Notes: generated by a model not told the origin, from the sequence alone. Positions 1 to 9,426 are shown, counted from the first letter of the stretch. The stretch: 64,000 bases of DNA from Pacificimonas sp963710205 (GCA_963710205.1 CAVPZG010000001.1:265529-329528); one strand, 5' to 3'. Program-made: numbers and translations.

Positions 1-24
1 TCCCCGGAACGGAAAGGATTTGAC

Positions 25-813
25 GTGAGCACACGCCTCTCCGCCGCCTTCGCCAAGAACCGCGCCGCGCTGGTTGCTTTTGTGACCGCGGGCGATCCGT
101 CTGCGGAGAAAACATCCGCCATTCTGGACGCGCTGGTCGAAGCCGGGGCGGATGTCATCGAGCTTGGCATGCCGTTCACCGATCCGATGGCCGATGGCCC
201 GGCGATCCAGGCGGGCGGAATCCGGGCGTTGGAAGCGGGCATGACGCTCAGGAAAACGCTCGGCCTTGCCGAGGCGTTTCGGGCGCGGCATCCGGATGTG
301 CCGCTGATCCTGATGGGATATTTAAATCCGCTGCTGGCCTATGGAGGCGATTTTGCAAGAGACGCCTCAGCCGCCGGCGTCGATGGCTGCATCATCGTGG
401 ATCTGCCGCCTGAAGAAGATGACGAGATCGGTCCGGCGTTTCGCGCGGCCGGCCTGCACTGCATTCGGCTGGCGACACCGACCACCGACGCGGCGCGGCT
501 GCCCGCCGTCCTCAATGGCGCGTCGGGCTTTCTCTACTATGTCTCGGTTGCGGGCGTGACGGGGACGGCGAGTGCCGAGACCGCCGATGTCGGCGAGGCG
601 GTGGCGCGGATCAAGCGTGAGACGGAGCTGCCCGTCGCGGTCGGATTTGGCATCAGGACGCCCGAACAGGCCGCCCAGATCGCGCGCGTGGCGGACGGCG
701 TCGTTGTCGGCTCCGCGATTGTCGATATCATCGGCGAAAACCAGGAAGATCCCGCGCCCGCCGTATTCCGTTATGTGCAGAGCCTGTCAGAGGCGATAAA
801 GAGCGCCACATGA
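25..813 (+). CDS. trpA: Tryptophan synthase alpha subunit
   Basis: The product (262 aa, normal for the family) cleaves indole-3-glycerol phosphate to indole and glyceraldehyde-3-phosphate and passes indole to TrpB in the cytosolic alpha2-beta2 complex. The N-terminal strand IELGMPFTDPMADGP carries the family's catalytic Glu and Asp, and GVTGTAS and GFGIRTPEQ lie in the phosphate-binding loops of the TIM barrel. The start is GTG at 25, preceded by GGAAAGGA. A TGA at 21-23 could be the end of an upstream trpB, which is outside the window. The stop overlaps the accD start (ATGA, 810-813), so trpA, accD and folC look co-transcribed, a common alphaproteobacterial order. Confidence 0.96.
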   Translation: MSTRLSAAFAKNRAALVAFVTAGDPSAEKTSAILDALVEAGADVIELGMPFTDPMADGPAIQAGGIRALEAGMTLRKTLGLAEAFRARHPDVPLILMGYLNPLLAYGGDFARDASAAGVDGCIIVDLPPEEDDEIGPAFRAAGLHCIRLATPTTDAARLPAVLNGASGFLYYVSVAGVTGTASAETADVGEAVARIKRETELPVAVGFGIRTPEQAAQIARVADGVVVGSAIVDIIGENQEDPAPAVFRYVQSLSEAIKSAT

Positions 814-1679
814 GCTGGCTGAACAACCTCCGACCGCGTCTCAAATTCCTCAAGAAGAAGGATACGCCCGACAATCTGTGGGTGAAGTGCAAGGGCTGCG
901 GGCAGATGATCTTTGAAAAGGATCTGAAGCAGAATCTGAGCGTCTGCCCGGAATGCGACCATCATGAGCGCATCGGCCCCGCCGAGCGCATGGAGCAGCT
1001 GTTCGATGGCGGCGATTTCAGCCGTTTGCCCACGCCGAAAGTCGCCGACGACCCGCTGAAGTTCAAGGACCAGAAGCCCTACCCCGTACGCCTGAAGGCA
1101 GCGCGCGCGGCGACGGGCGACCAGGATGCGTTCGTGCTGGCGCGCGGCAGGATCGGCGGGACGGACTGCGTCGTCGGCGTCCAGAATTTCGCCTATATGG
1201 GCGGGTCCATGGGCATGGGCGTCGGCGCGGCCTTCGTCGCCGGCGCGCGCGTCGCGCTGAAAGAGGGGCTTGCCCTATATCGTCTGCACCGCATCGGGCG
1301 GCGCGCGCATGCAGGAAGGGCTGTTCAGCCTGATGCAGATGCCGCGCGCAACGGTGGCGATCGAGGAACTGAACGAGGCGGGCTTCCTTACATCGTGGTG
1401 CTGACCGACCCGACAACGGGCGGCGTGACGGCCAGCTATGCCATGCTTGGCGATGTGCAGATCTCCGAGCCGCGCGCGCTGATCGGCCTCGCTGGCCAGC
1501 GCGTGATCGAGCAGACCATTCGCGAAAAGCTGCCGGAAGGGTTCCAGCGCGCGGAGTTCCTGCTGGAACATGGCATGATCGACAAGGTGGTGCACCGGAA
1601 GGATCTGGCGGCGACCTTGGGGCGTATCGTCGGCATGATGATGGGTAGGGACCGGCGGCAGCAGGCCGCAACGGGCTGA
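810..1679 (+). CDS. accD: Acetyl-CoA carboxylase carboxyltransferase beta subunit, with two compensating frameshifts
   Basis: AccD forms the carboxyltransferase of acetyl-CoA carboxylase with AccA and makes malonyl-CoA for fatty acid synthesis. The N-terminal zinc ribbon is clear (CKGCG at about residue 28, CPECDHHERIG at about 47), followed by NFAYMGGSMG and the C-terminal GGVTASYAMLGD. Residues of about 152-193 are out of frame. The expected residues LPYIVCTASGGARMQEGLF are encoded in another frame between about 1268 and 1385. One extra G in a GGGG run near 1265 and one missing base near 1385 would restore a normal protein. The ORF stays open throughout at 289 aa. AccD is normally essential, so I read this as paired sequencing errors. 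The start overlaps the trpA stop. Confidence 0.9.
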   Translation: MSWLNNLRPRLKFLKKKDTPDNLWVKCKGCGQMIFEKDLKQNLSVCPECDHHERIGPAERMEQLFDGGDFSRLPTPKVADDPLKFKDQKPYPVRLKAARAATGDQDAFVLARGRIGGTDCVVGVQNFAYMGGSMGMGVGAAFVAGARVALKEGLALYRLHRIGRRAHAGRAVQPDADAARNGGDRGTERGGLPYIVVLTDPTTGGVTASYAMLGDVQISEPRALIGLAGQRVIEQTIREKLPEGFQRAEFLLEHGMIDKVVHRKDLAATLGRIVGMMMGRDRRQQAATG

Positions 1680-1680
1680 C

Positions 1681-3021
1681 ATGGAGCCGATCGTCGGCGA
1701 CGGCGCGCGATCGGGCGATGCGGCGCTGGATGCGCTGCTGACCGAGGCGCGGGCGCTGCACCCGCAAAGCATCGATCTGTCGCTGGGGCGACTGCAGGCG
1801 CTGCTTGAAAAGCTGGGCGATCCACAGGACATGCTGCCGCCGATATTTCATGTGGCGGGAACGAATGGCAAGGGCAGCACCTGCGCCTTTCTCCGCGCGG
1901 GGCTGGAAGCCGCCGGGCACAAGGTGCATGTCTATTCGAGCCCGCATCTCGTCCGTTTCAACGAGCGGATCCGGCTGGCGGGGACACTGATCGATGACGC
2001 GCTGCTGACCGCTCTGATGTCGGAAGTCATGCAGGTGAACGACGGCGCGCCGATCACTTTCTTCGAGCTGACGACGGCGGTTGCCTTCACGGCTTTCGCA
2101 CGCACGCCCGCCGACGCGCTGGTGCTCGAGGTGGGCCTGGGCGGACGGTTCGACGCAACAAACGTGGTGAAAGCGCCGCTCGTCACCGGCATCAGCCAGA
2201 TCAGCCGCGACCATGAGAAGTTCCTCGGCGCCGACATCCTCGGCATCGCGGGCGAGAAGGCGGGCATCGCCAAGTCCGGAGTTCCGATGGTGACGGCCCG
2301 CTATCCCGCTGCCATTGCGGCGAAGGTCGCCGAAACGGCGGCGCTCGCCGGGGCGAAACTAGTGCCGCGCGGCCTCGACTGGGATGCGACTTTCTACAAG
2401 GGACAGCTGCACTACCGCGATGGCGAGGGCAAGCTGACGCTGACCGCGCCGCGCCTGCCGGGCGCGCACCAACATGACAATGCCGCGCTCGCAACAGCGA
2501 TGCTGCGCCATCAGGCGGCGCTGTCCGTGCCGGAGGCGGCATTGCGCGCGGGACCGGGCTGGGCGCACTGGCCCGCGCGGCTGCAGCGTCTGGAAACGGG
2601 GCCGCTGGTCGCATTGCTGCCAAAGGGTAGCGAGGTCTGGCTGGATGGCGGGCACAATCCCGCCGCCGGGCGCGCGCTGGCGGATTTCCTGCGGGGGCGG
2701 AATAAGGATGGCCGCCCGGTACAGCTGGTTGCGGGCATGATCGAGGGCAAGGACGTGCGCGAATTCCTGAAGCCGCTGGCAACCCGCGCGACCAGCCTCT
2801 ATGCCGTCCCGGTCGCGGATCATATCTGCGTCCCGCCTGATGCGCTCGTAGAAATCGCATCAAGCTGTGGACTGAGCGCGCAGGCTGCCCCGGACTTTGA
2901 AACCGCGCTGACAGCGCTCGCCCGCGCCGCCGACCCGGTTCGGCCGCCGCTGGTGCTGATCTGCGGATCGCTTTATCTGGCGGGCGAAGTGCTGAGCGCG
3001 AACAGGCAGCTACCCGTCTGA
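1681..3021 (+). CDS. folC: Bifunctional folylpolyglutamate/dihydrofolate synthase
   Basis: This is a Mur-ligase-type ATP-dependent enzyme of 446 aa, a typical FolC length. It adds glutamate to dihydropteroate or folates in the cytosol. The N-terminal ATP loop GTNGKGSTCAFLRAG (about residues 60-74) is followed by SSPHLVRFNERIRL, the folate-binding loop. LEVGLGGRFDATN is the usual central motif, and WLDGGHNPAAGRAL marks the C-terminal ligase domain. The ATG lies one base after the accD stop, so it is probably the third gene of the trpA-accD-folC operon. The next gene converges on it with no intergenic space (3021/3022), so any terminator would have to lie inside coding sequence. Confidence 0.95.
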   Translation: MEPIVGDGARSGDAALDALLTEARALHPQSIDLSLGRLQALLEKLGDPQDMLPPIFHVAGTNGKGSTCAFLRAGLEAAGHKVHVYSSPHLVRFNERIRLAGTLIDDALLTALMSEVMQVNDGAPITFFELTTAVAFTAFARTPADALVLEVGLGGRFDATNVVKAPLVTGISQISRDHEKFLGADILGIAGEKAGIAKSGVPMVTARYPAAIAAKVAETAALAGAKLVPRGLDWDATFYKGQLHYRDGEGKLTLTAPRLPGAHQHDNAALATAMLRHQAALSVPEAALRAGPGWAHWPARLQRLETGPLVALLPKGSEVWLDGGHNPAAGRALADFLRGRNKDGRPVQLVAGMIEGKDVREFLKPLATRATSLYAVPVADHICVPPDALVEIASSCGLSAQAAPDFETALTALARAADPVRPPLVLICGSLYLAGEVLSANRQLPV

Positions 3022-4563
3022 TCAATCGTTTTGGCTATCTTCCGCAATATTCATTGCCGCTTGGTAGAGTGCATATCCATCTACAGCTGACTGCCCTTCG
3101 AGCGCCAGCAAATGGTCGGCAGCCAGCGCGGTCCCGGGCCTGTGCAGGAAAGACGCGACCGGAAGCAGCAAGGCATGCGAGGCATCGGTATCTCCAGCCT
3201 GCAGCAGCCCCGAGGCATAGGCGATGGAAATCTCCTGTACTTGAGGCGCAAGATTGTGCGCGGTCGCAAGAATATTTAGCGCATTTTCGCTACTAAAGTC
3301 GCGTCCGTCGAGCACATATTTAAATAGCGTCGGCGCATGGCTAGGATCGAGAGCGAAGGCACGTCCGTAGGCCGCCCTTGCCTTCGCGCGAAGCCTGTAT
3401 TCCTGTTCACCTGTTTCGCGCTCCCGATTCACGGAGCTTGTCGAAGCCTGTTGTAAGGCATCAGCATCGCGTGTCCACGTTACGCCCTCAAGATAATGGA
3501 TTTCGGCATTTTCTGGATTCTCTTCGACCAACGCCTTTAGCCGGGCTCTGGCCTCGCTCGTGTCGCCAGTCATTGCGAATCCCCGTGCGGCCACCCGCTG
3601 GGCGTAAGCGCTTTGGGGATATTTGCCTACGATCTTCAGGGTATCGGAAAGATAGTCTACCTCATCACGAATAGCATAGGGTCGCCAGCTGAACATAAGA
3701 TCCCGTAGCAGCAGATCGTCCGAGGCAGCGTCGAGTATAGACACGGATATATCGCGTTTTTCGCGGGTCAGGGGATATTCGGTATAAGCAAATTCATCGC
3801 TGCGAAAATATGCCCGTAACTTTGATGCGAGGGAAACCGGCGGCAGGTTGAAACGGTCCTGAAAGGCCGTCAGCCGGTCTTCGCCCTGCTGTATCGCTGT
3901 GAAGTAATCAGCGATGGCCGCAGACCTTTCGGAAGAGCGAAACAGCCAGTGCGTCAGCGCCCAGCCCTGCTGATAAAATCCATAGCGCTTTCCATCCTCG
4001 CCGCCGCGCAACAGGTCTTCGAAATTCTGCCAGCTGCCCTGTTTCAGAAAATAGCCATAGGCATGGGGCGTGCGGCCGACCCGCATTTTACCATCTTCAA
4101 ATACTACCGTCGAGAAGTAGGACGCGAACCCCTCGACATACCAGTCCGGATAGCCGAATGGAAAATATTGCAGCATGAAATGATGCGCGTACTCATGAAA
4201 CAGGATTTCCTGCGGTTTCAGGCTGACCGACGACAGGGCGCGGCGCGAAACGGCGGCAGTTCTGAGCGTATTCGCCGAATAGAGGCCCATGGTGCCCGCA
4301 CCCATTTTCAGGGATTGGCGGTCACCATCATCAAGAAGATAGATGTCGAGGGGAATGATTTCTAGGTCCGCTGGCGCGCCGGTCATCTGCAGTAGCAGCG
4401 CGTGAAAATCCTCAAGCTCGTTCACCAGCCGTTTCAGTTCGTCCGTTTTGCCATCGGTGTAGATGCGGAAATGGTCGGTCTCTGCCAACTGCCAGGCACG
4501 GGCACATGCCGGTGAAAAGGAAGCGGCGAACAGAAGAAATGCCAATATTAGCTTGTTTATCAA
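3022..4563 (-). CDS. Secreted or periplasmic HExxH metalloprotease with TPR-like C-terminus
   Basis: This 513 aa protein begins with a signal peptide (LILAFLLFAASFSPACA). HEYAHH at residues 123-128 gives the zinc ligands His123 and His127 and the catalytic Glu124. WYVEGFASYF at about 141-150 supplies a likely third ligand, Glu144, as in gluzincins. The C-terminal half has helical repeats (ARAAYGRAFALDPSHAPTLF) resembling TPRs. This is the layout of DUF1570-type peptidases, whose substrate is unknown. The gene is noticeably lower in G+C (roughly 50-55 %) than folC beside it, suggesting recent acquisition. The start is ATG at 4563 and overlaps the stop of the upstream permease by 4 bp, so the two are probably co-transcribed. 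Family assignment rests on the motif and architecture only. Confidence 0.75.
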   Translation of the reverse strand: MINKLILAFLLFAASFSPACARAWQLAETDHFRIYTDGKTDELKRLVNELEDFHALLLQMTGAPADLEIIPLDIYLLDDGDRQSLKMGAGTMGLYSANTLRTAAVSRRALSSVSLKPQEILFHEYAHHFMLQYFPFGYPDWYVEGFASYFSTVVFEDGKMRVGRTPHAYGYFLKQGSWQNFEDLLRGGEDGKRYGFYQQGWALTHWLFRSSERSAAIADYFTAIQQGEDRLTAFQDRFNLPPVSLASKLRAYFRSDEFAYTEYPLTREKRDISVSILDAASDDLLLRDLMFSWRPYAIRDEVDYLSDTLKIVGKYPQSAYAQRVAARGFAMTGDTSEARARLKALVEENPENAEIHYLEGVTWTRDADALQQASTSSVNRERETGEQEYRLRAKARAAYGRAFALDPSHAPTLFKYVLDGRDFSSENALNILATAHNLAPQVQEISIAYASGLLQAGDTDASHALLLPVASFLHRPGTALAADHLLALEGQSAVDGYALYQAAMNIAEDSQND

Positions 4564-5913
4564 TTGAATGTTCTTTCCAGAGACTCTTCGGTTTCTTCCC
4601 CCGCCGTCCCAATGGCCTCATCGACCAGTCCGGTTCGCATCATCCACCAGTATATGAGGATACCCGGCAGGGCCGCGAACGTGGTCAGCAGATAGAAATT
4701 CACATAGCCGAAATTCTCGATCAGCTGGCCCGCGGTCGTGCCGGTCAGGAAGCGCCCGACGATGCTGGCGGCGGCGGAGATAAGGGCATATTGCGCCGCA
4801 GTGAAGCGAAGGTCGCAGAGCGCGGAGAAATAGGCGACGACCGCGACGCCGCCAAAGCCGGAGGCGAAATTCTCGAAGCCGATGGCGGCGGCCATGCCGA
4901 GATTGCTGTGCCCGGCTGCGGCAAGCGCGGCGAAACTGACGTTGCTCACCGCCATCAGGATGAGGCTGACCATCACGGACATCTTCATGCCAAAGCGGCT
5001 ATACGCCCAGCCGCCGACGAAAATGCCGACCATCAGCGCCCAGAATCCGACGCCGACATCGTAGAAGGCGATTTCGCTGTTCGTGAAACCAAGATCGTCG
5101 AACAGCAGGCGGAAGGTCAGGTTGGCGAGCGTGTCGCCGATCTTGTGAACGAGAATGAACAGGAGCACGAGGAGCGCGCCGGATCGCCTCAGAAATTCGG
5201 CGAAGGGCGCGATGACGGCATCCAGTGCGGCGGCCACAGGCCCGCCGGGCGTTTCGCGATGGTCTGGCGTCGCGCCGGCTCGCCCATGATGAGGGCAGCG
5301 ATCACGGCAGGCAGCACGAAGACGGCGCAGGCAATGTAGGCGAGCGGTCCAGTCTCACCGCCTCCGCGATGACGAGCGCCATCGCCGCCGCCAGTGCCGC
5401 GCCGATGCGCCAGCCATATTGCACCATGCCGGAGCCGACGCCGAGTTGGCGGGGCTCCAGCAGCTCGATCCGATAGCCGTCACTGACAATGTCATAGGTG
5501 GCGCCGCAGACCGCGAGGATGATCGCAGCCCATGCGGTATAGCCGATATTCGCGGACGGGTCGGAAAAGGCGAGGTTGACGATGGCGAGCGCCGCCAGCG
5601 CCGCCATCAGGAGAAGCCAGGACACGCGCTGTCCCATCCGGCCGATGACAGGCAACCGCACCTCGTCGACAACCCAGGCCCAGGCGAACTTGAAATTATA
5701 GGCGAGGAAGGTGAGCGCGAAGAGCGTAACGGTCGATTTCTCGATGCCATCCTGCGCCAGCCGCGTGGTCAGCGTTGCCGCGATCATCGCAAAGATGCCG
5801 CCCTGCGTCATGCCGAAGGCCAGCGCCGCCAGCGGCGCGGGCTCCAGATACGCGCGGATGCCCTTCGGATGGCTGGTGGCGGCGGCGGACGGGGCGGAGG
5901 GGGCGTCGTTCAT
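4560..5913 (-). CDS. AmpG-like MFS permease (muropeptide transporter type), frame-broken twice
   Basis: Two minus-strand ORFs, 5913-5302 and 5237-4560, are halves of one major facilitator protein. The N half starts with ATG and has AALAFGMTQGGIFAMIAATLTTRL, FKFAWAWVVDEVRLP and ATYDIVSDGYRIELL, which resemble AmpG/PAT-family importers of muropeptides or acetyl-CoA. The linking segment lies in a third frame (TGPLAYIACAVFVLPAVIA, encoded about 5333-5277), so one indel sits near 5345 and another near 5245. With both repaired the protein would be about 450 aa with 12 predicted membrane segments. Shared naming with AmpG is by similarity; the transported substrate is not proven. Sequencing error is as likely as true inactivation. 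Confidence 0.7.
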
Positions 5914-6049
5914 GGCGGCCCTTATGCCGGGAATGGAACGTCAGGCTAAGCGATTTTTCAAGAGGGCGGAAAGGAGGCTACATCCGGTATCGCGGCATCT
6001 GGCGGGGCCTCCATTGTGGACTTTGTGTACTTGCGGCAGAAATCACCCC

Positions 6050-6502
6050 ATGGCCATGACCCCCGCCACTTCGGCCGACGTTTTCGCGCGCGATTACCTT
6101 CCCGCGGGAGGGAAGGATGCGAGCCGTCTCTCGCCGCTGCTCCAGTCAATCTGGGCGTTTTACCTTGCAGAAAGACCGTCTGGGCTCGCGGGACTCGAGA
6201 GCGATATGCTCCTTTTCCAAAGCGGCATCCAGGAACGGCGCTCGGGGCCATTCTTCGAAGTCGAACTGGTTCGTCAATTCGTTGAATTGGTGGAAGATAA
6301 TCGGGAGTCTTACAGCCAGTTCCATCTCACATGCCGCTATGCCGCAGATGAAAGGCTCGCTGCGCTGGGGCGAGATGGCCGCTGGTGTCCTGATATTTCC
6401 CAGCTGGAAGACTTCTCGAACTGGGTCGAAGGTCATCCGGTGCTTTCCGCCGTTGATGACCTGCCCCGTATCAGGACCGAGATTGGTTGGGAGCCGGTTT
6501 AG
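6050..6502 (+). CDS. Hypothetical protein, 150 aa
   Basis: I do not recognise this family. The ORF is open well upstream, but the ATG at 6050 (MAMTPATSADVFARDYLP) is the most natural start. The protein is soluble and acidic, without a signal peptide or membrane segment. It has a helical central part (LVRQFVELVEDNRESYSQFHLTCRYAADERLAALG). It lies alone on the plus strand between the divergent permease and the Rieske oxygenase gene. The codon bias matches the surrounding high-G+C genes, which supports real coding. Confidence 0.5.
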   Translation: MAMTPATSADVFARDYLPAGGKDASRLSPLLQSIWAFYLAERPSGLAGLESDMLLFQSGIQERRSGPFFEVELVRQFVELVEDNRESYSQFHLTCRYAADERLAALGRDGRWCPDISQLEDFSNWVEGHPVLSAVDDLPRIRTEIGWEPV

Positions 6503-6596
6503 CTTTGGCGTTCATTCCGGCGCGGCCCAATCCCCGCCGCCCATCCCCGCATTGCCGATAGCTGCGCGCGCTTTCCGGTCATGCTATGAGCCCGAT

Positions 6597-7751
6597 ATGG
6601 ACATGCCTGCACAACATCTGCGCCCCACGGAAGGGCAGAAAGCGCTCGCTGCGCGTGTGAAGGCGGGCGGGGACATGCGTGAGGCTGTGGTCTCGACAAT
6701 CGATGCCAGTGTCTATCTGAGCGCGGAGCGTTACCGCGCGGAGCGGGACCGGCTGTTCGAGGCGATGCCGGTCGTCATCGCGCCGTCCGCGTTGCTGCCG
6801 GACGCGAACAGCGCGGTGACCCATGACGATTTCGGCATGCCGCTTCTCCTGACGCGGGACAAGGACGGGCGCCTGCGCATATTTCTCAATATCTGCCGCC
6901 ATCGGGGGACGCGGCTGATGAATGCCGACGGCGTGGTGAAGGGGCCGCGCATTGTCTGTCCCTATCATGCCTGGGCCTATGCGAATGACGGCACACTGGC
7001 AGGTCTGCCGCGCGCCGAAAGCTTTCCGGGCATGGACAGGTCCGAGCGCGGCCTGATCCAGATGCCCTCATGCGAGGCGGGCGGTCTGATCTGGGCCGGT
7101 CTGGACCGCGCACGGGATTATGATTTCAGCTTTGCCGAAGGACCGCTGGCTGCGGATTTCGAAGCGCTTGGGCTGCCCGGCATGTACCTCTACGCGCGGC
7201 GAACCCACGTCGTGGCAGGCAACTGGAAGCTCATCATGGATGCGTTTCTGGAGAGCTATCATGTGCAGCGGCTGCACAAGGATACGCTGGCGCGCTTCTT
7301 CGCCGATGGCGAGGGCGCCGGCGACATGATCGGGCCGCACCAGCGCTCGCTGGTGACACGGCTGAAGGACGCATCGGATCTGGATCTGGAGGACTGGACG
7401 GCTTTGCGAGAGGCTGGCACCTATACCTACCAGATGCTGCCGGGAACGGTCATCATCGCGTCGCCGGACTATGTGAACATCATGACGCTGATGCCGCAGT
7501 CGGTGTCGGAAACCCGCGTCGAGGATTTCATGCTGATTCCGGAAGCGCCCCAGACCGAAAAGGCCGAGGCGCACTGGGCCAAAAGCTGGGCGCTGCTGGA
7601 CGGACAGGTATTCGGCGAAGAGGATTTCGGTGCCGTGGCGCTTGGCCAGCGCGGGTTATCATCGGGCGCGGTCGGCGATGTGCTGCTGGGCGGGCTGGAA
7701 CAGGGCGTGAAGCGGTTTCACGACGAGGTCGAAAAGGTGCTGGCGGGCTGA
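6597..7751 (+). CDS. Rieske [2Fe-2S] aromatic-ring-hydroxylating-type oxygenase alpha subunit
   Basis: This 384 aa protein is a Rieske non-heme iron oxygenase large subunit. Cys100-x-His102 (CRHRG) and Cys121-x2-His124 (CPYHAW) bind the [2Fe-2S] cluster. The catalytic domain has DAFLESYHVQRLHKD, where the two His and a later Asp bind the mononuclear iron. Such enzymes take electrons from a separate reductase to hydroxylate or demethylate substrates. No small subunit, ferredoxin or reductase gene lies next to it, so it probably uses shared partners and the substrate cannot be predicted. The start is ATG at 6597. Upstream in-frame sequence (from 6117) lacks family similarity and overlaps the previous gene. 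Confidence 0.85.
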   Translation: MDMPAQHLRPTEGQKALAARVKAGGDMREAVVSTIDASVYLSAERYRAERDRLFEAMPVVIAPSALLPDANSAVTHDDFGMPLLLTRDKDGRLRIFLNICRHRGTRLMNADGVVKGPRIVCPYHAWAYANDGTLAGLPRAESFPGMDRSERGLIQMPSCEAGGLIWAGLDRARDYDFSFAEGPLAADFEALGLPGMYLYARRTHVVAGNWKLIMDAFLESYHVQRLHKDTLARFFADGEGAGDMIGPHQRSLVTRLKDASDLDLEDWTALREAGTYTYQMLPGTVIIASPDYVNIMTLMPQSVSETRVEDFMLIPEAPQTEKAEAHWAKSWALLDGQVFGEEDFGAVALGQRGLSSGAVGDVLLGGLEQGVKRFHDEVEKVLAG

Positions 7752-7780
7752 CCGCTAACGCGTCGCGCGGTAGGTCAGCC
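7746..7780. terminator. Inverted repeat at a convergent gene end
   Basis: GGCTGACC (7746-7753) and GGTCAGCC (7773-7780) are perfect 8-base arms around a 19-base spacer. They span the stop codons of the convergent Rieske oxygenase and DUF4139 genes. A strong T-run is missing, so this may be a weak or bidirectional terminator. Confidence 0.35.
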
Positions 7781-9341
7781 GTTTCCTGCCATTCGCGGGG
7801 ACATCGATGATCCATTTAATCTGATCGCCAGTCTGTTCAGCACGCGGCCGCACGCGGGTGATGCGGGTCTCAAAAGCCTTGCCAAGGCTTACCTCGACAC
7901 GCACCGGCGCGGATCGTGCATTGGTGATTTCCAATCTATAGTCACTGCGGTCCTCCCGAACGTCCGTCCGCAGCAGTTGCCACAGGACGTCATTCGCTTC
8001 GCCGGGACTGACCTTGAACTCCTCACCGATGGCGGTGTCGAGCACATCGTCTTCGCCCAGCAGCAATGGGCCGCGCCGGCCTTCTTCGAATATAGCGACG
8101 CGACCGACCGGAAGGGGGAGGCCGAGCGGGCCGTCAAGGTCGTTATCGGCGCGAAGTTCGACCTGAGCCCGGCTGAAGTCCTCGCGCGAAGCATCGGCAT
8201 TGCTGTCGACGCGGTAAATCCGTTCGAAGGCGACGCCCTCCTTCACGGCAAACATCACCTGTTTCTGGCTTTGCGCCGGGAGCGCTGTGCGTTCGGGCAG
8301 ACGATAGAGCTTCAGGTCGCCAAGCTCCTCCTGCCGGGCGATGCGGGAGCCGGTGACGACAATGCTGTCCAGCGCGGCAGGCGCAAAGGCAGGCGGAGGC
8401 GGTGGAGGCGGTGGAGGGACTGGCTGCTCGTAACGGCCCATCGCTTCCGGAAACGGCAGCCGCCGGTAGTCGTAGCGCGGATGTGTGCTGGTAACATCGC
8501 CGGGCCAGCAACGCTGCCAGACACCGCGCGAGCGGACCGCAGCGAGTTCTCGCAAATCCTGCTGCAACGCGAGGAGTGCCCCCTCGTCGCGCTCGATGCG
8601 GCCCGCGACGGCCATGACCTCGGCATCGGCGATGCTGAAATCGCCCGCATTGACCAGCGTAAGCCAGGCTGTCAGGTCCGCTGCGCCGCCGTCATCGGGC
8701 AGGGTCAGAACATAGTTCGCGGTCCAGCCGAAGCCGATGGAGAGATAGCTGAGCGTGATGTCGGCAGTCGTTGCCTCAGGGCTGTCGATTTCCACCGAAA
8801 GCGTCGGGCGGTCGGCGAGACTGGCGGGGACGCGCGGATAGATGATCGCCTCCGGAAGTGCGGAACAGTCCAGCGCCTCGATGCCGTCCGCCGTTTCGAG
8901 GACGACGCGGCCCGGTCCCGCGCGGACGATGGCGGCTATGGTGGACATGCGTCCCGTGGCAGGGCTGGTGCGCCTCAGCTCTACCGGCTGATCGAGAAAG
9001 GCGTCGATCAGCGTGGCAGGGGAAAGAAGCTTCGCGTCACGATTCTTCTCTGCGAGGTTGCCGGGCAGACCCGCAATGACGACCGAAGGCACCACAAGGC
9101 CGCTCGCCACCCCCTCCAGCCGTAGCGTACTACGGCCCGCCGGAAGCGCGACACGGCGGGTTTCGGTGATGAGGGCGAGGCCGTCCGGGTTGTCGGGGTT
9201 GATGCTGCCGCCGAACGGGTTGCGGTAGAGCGTGACGGCGGTGGTGTAGGCCGCGGGCGATATGACGGGCTGCGCGGCGGCAACGGGCGCGGTCAGGGTG
9301 ACGATGATTGCCGTCAGAACGTGCCAAGCCAAGCGCGCCAA
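7755..9341 (-). CDS. DUF4139 domain protein with proline run and VVTGSRI insert
   Basis: An exported protein of about 528 aa: LAWHVLTAIIVTLTAPVAAAQ looks like a signal peptide. The body matches the DUF4139 layout: TLSVEIDSP..ADITLSYLSIGFGWTANYVLTL, a central variable part, then FKVSPGEANDV and a C-terminal YRLEITNARSAPVRVEVSL. The function of DUF4139 proteins is not established. In the variable part a run of about 10 prolines precedes SIVVTGSRIARQEE, which resembles the N-terminal box of sphingomonad TonB-dependent receptors. The start is uncertain: no ATG follows the good GGAGGG site at about 9360, and I use TTG at 9341 before the signal peptide. It is a divergent paralogue of the next gene in the same direction. 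Confidence 0.7.
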   Translation of the reverse strand: MARLAWHVLTAIIVTLTAPVAAAQPVISPAAYTTAVTLYRNPFGGSINPDNPDGLALITETRRVALPAGRSTLRLEGVASGLVVPSVVIAGLPGNLAEKNRDAKLLSPATLIDAFLDQPVELRRTSPATGRMSTIAAIVRAGPGRVVLETADGIEALDCSALPEAIIYPRVPASLADRPTLSVEIDSPEATTADITLSYLSIGFGWTANYVLTLPDDGGAADLTAWLTLVNAGDFSIADAEVMAVAGRIERDEGALLALQQDLRELAAVRSRGVWQRCWPGDVTSTHPRYDYRRLPFPEAMGRYEQPVPPPPPPPPPAFAPAALDSIVVTGSRIARQEELGDLKLYRLPERTALPAQSQKQVMFAVKEGVAFERIYRVDSNADASREDFSRAQVELRADNDLDGPLGLPLPVGRVAIFEEGRRGPLLLGEDDVLDTAIGEEFKVSPGEANDVLWQLLRTDVREDRSDYRLEITNARSAPVRVEVSLGKAFETRITRVRPRAEQTGDQIKWIIDVPANGRKRLTYRATR

Positions 9342-9426
9342 ACGTGACTTCTGATTTAAACTCCCTCCACCGCTGGCGCGGTCACCCTTCCCGGATGGGA
9401 AAGGACGGTGATCCGGCCGCACCCGC

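Noticed and set aside
1063..2214. 383 aa minus-strand ORF over accD and folC
   Set aside because: It is antisense to two recognised genes and is rich in Arg, Pro and Ala, as expected of a high-G+C shadow frame.
4506..5339. Long plus-strand ORF (277 aa) antisense to the permease
   Set aside because: It is the shadow of the AmpG-like gene on the opposite strand; its composition is charged and repetitive without family features.
9361..9426. GC-rich imperfect inverted repeat between the DUF4139 genes (CCTTCCCGGATGGGAAAGG)
   Set aside because: The stem is short and no T-run follows. It could be part of a dispersed repeat, but a genome-wide search is needed to tell.
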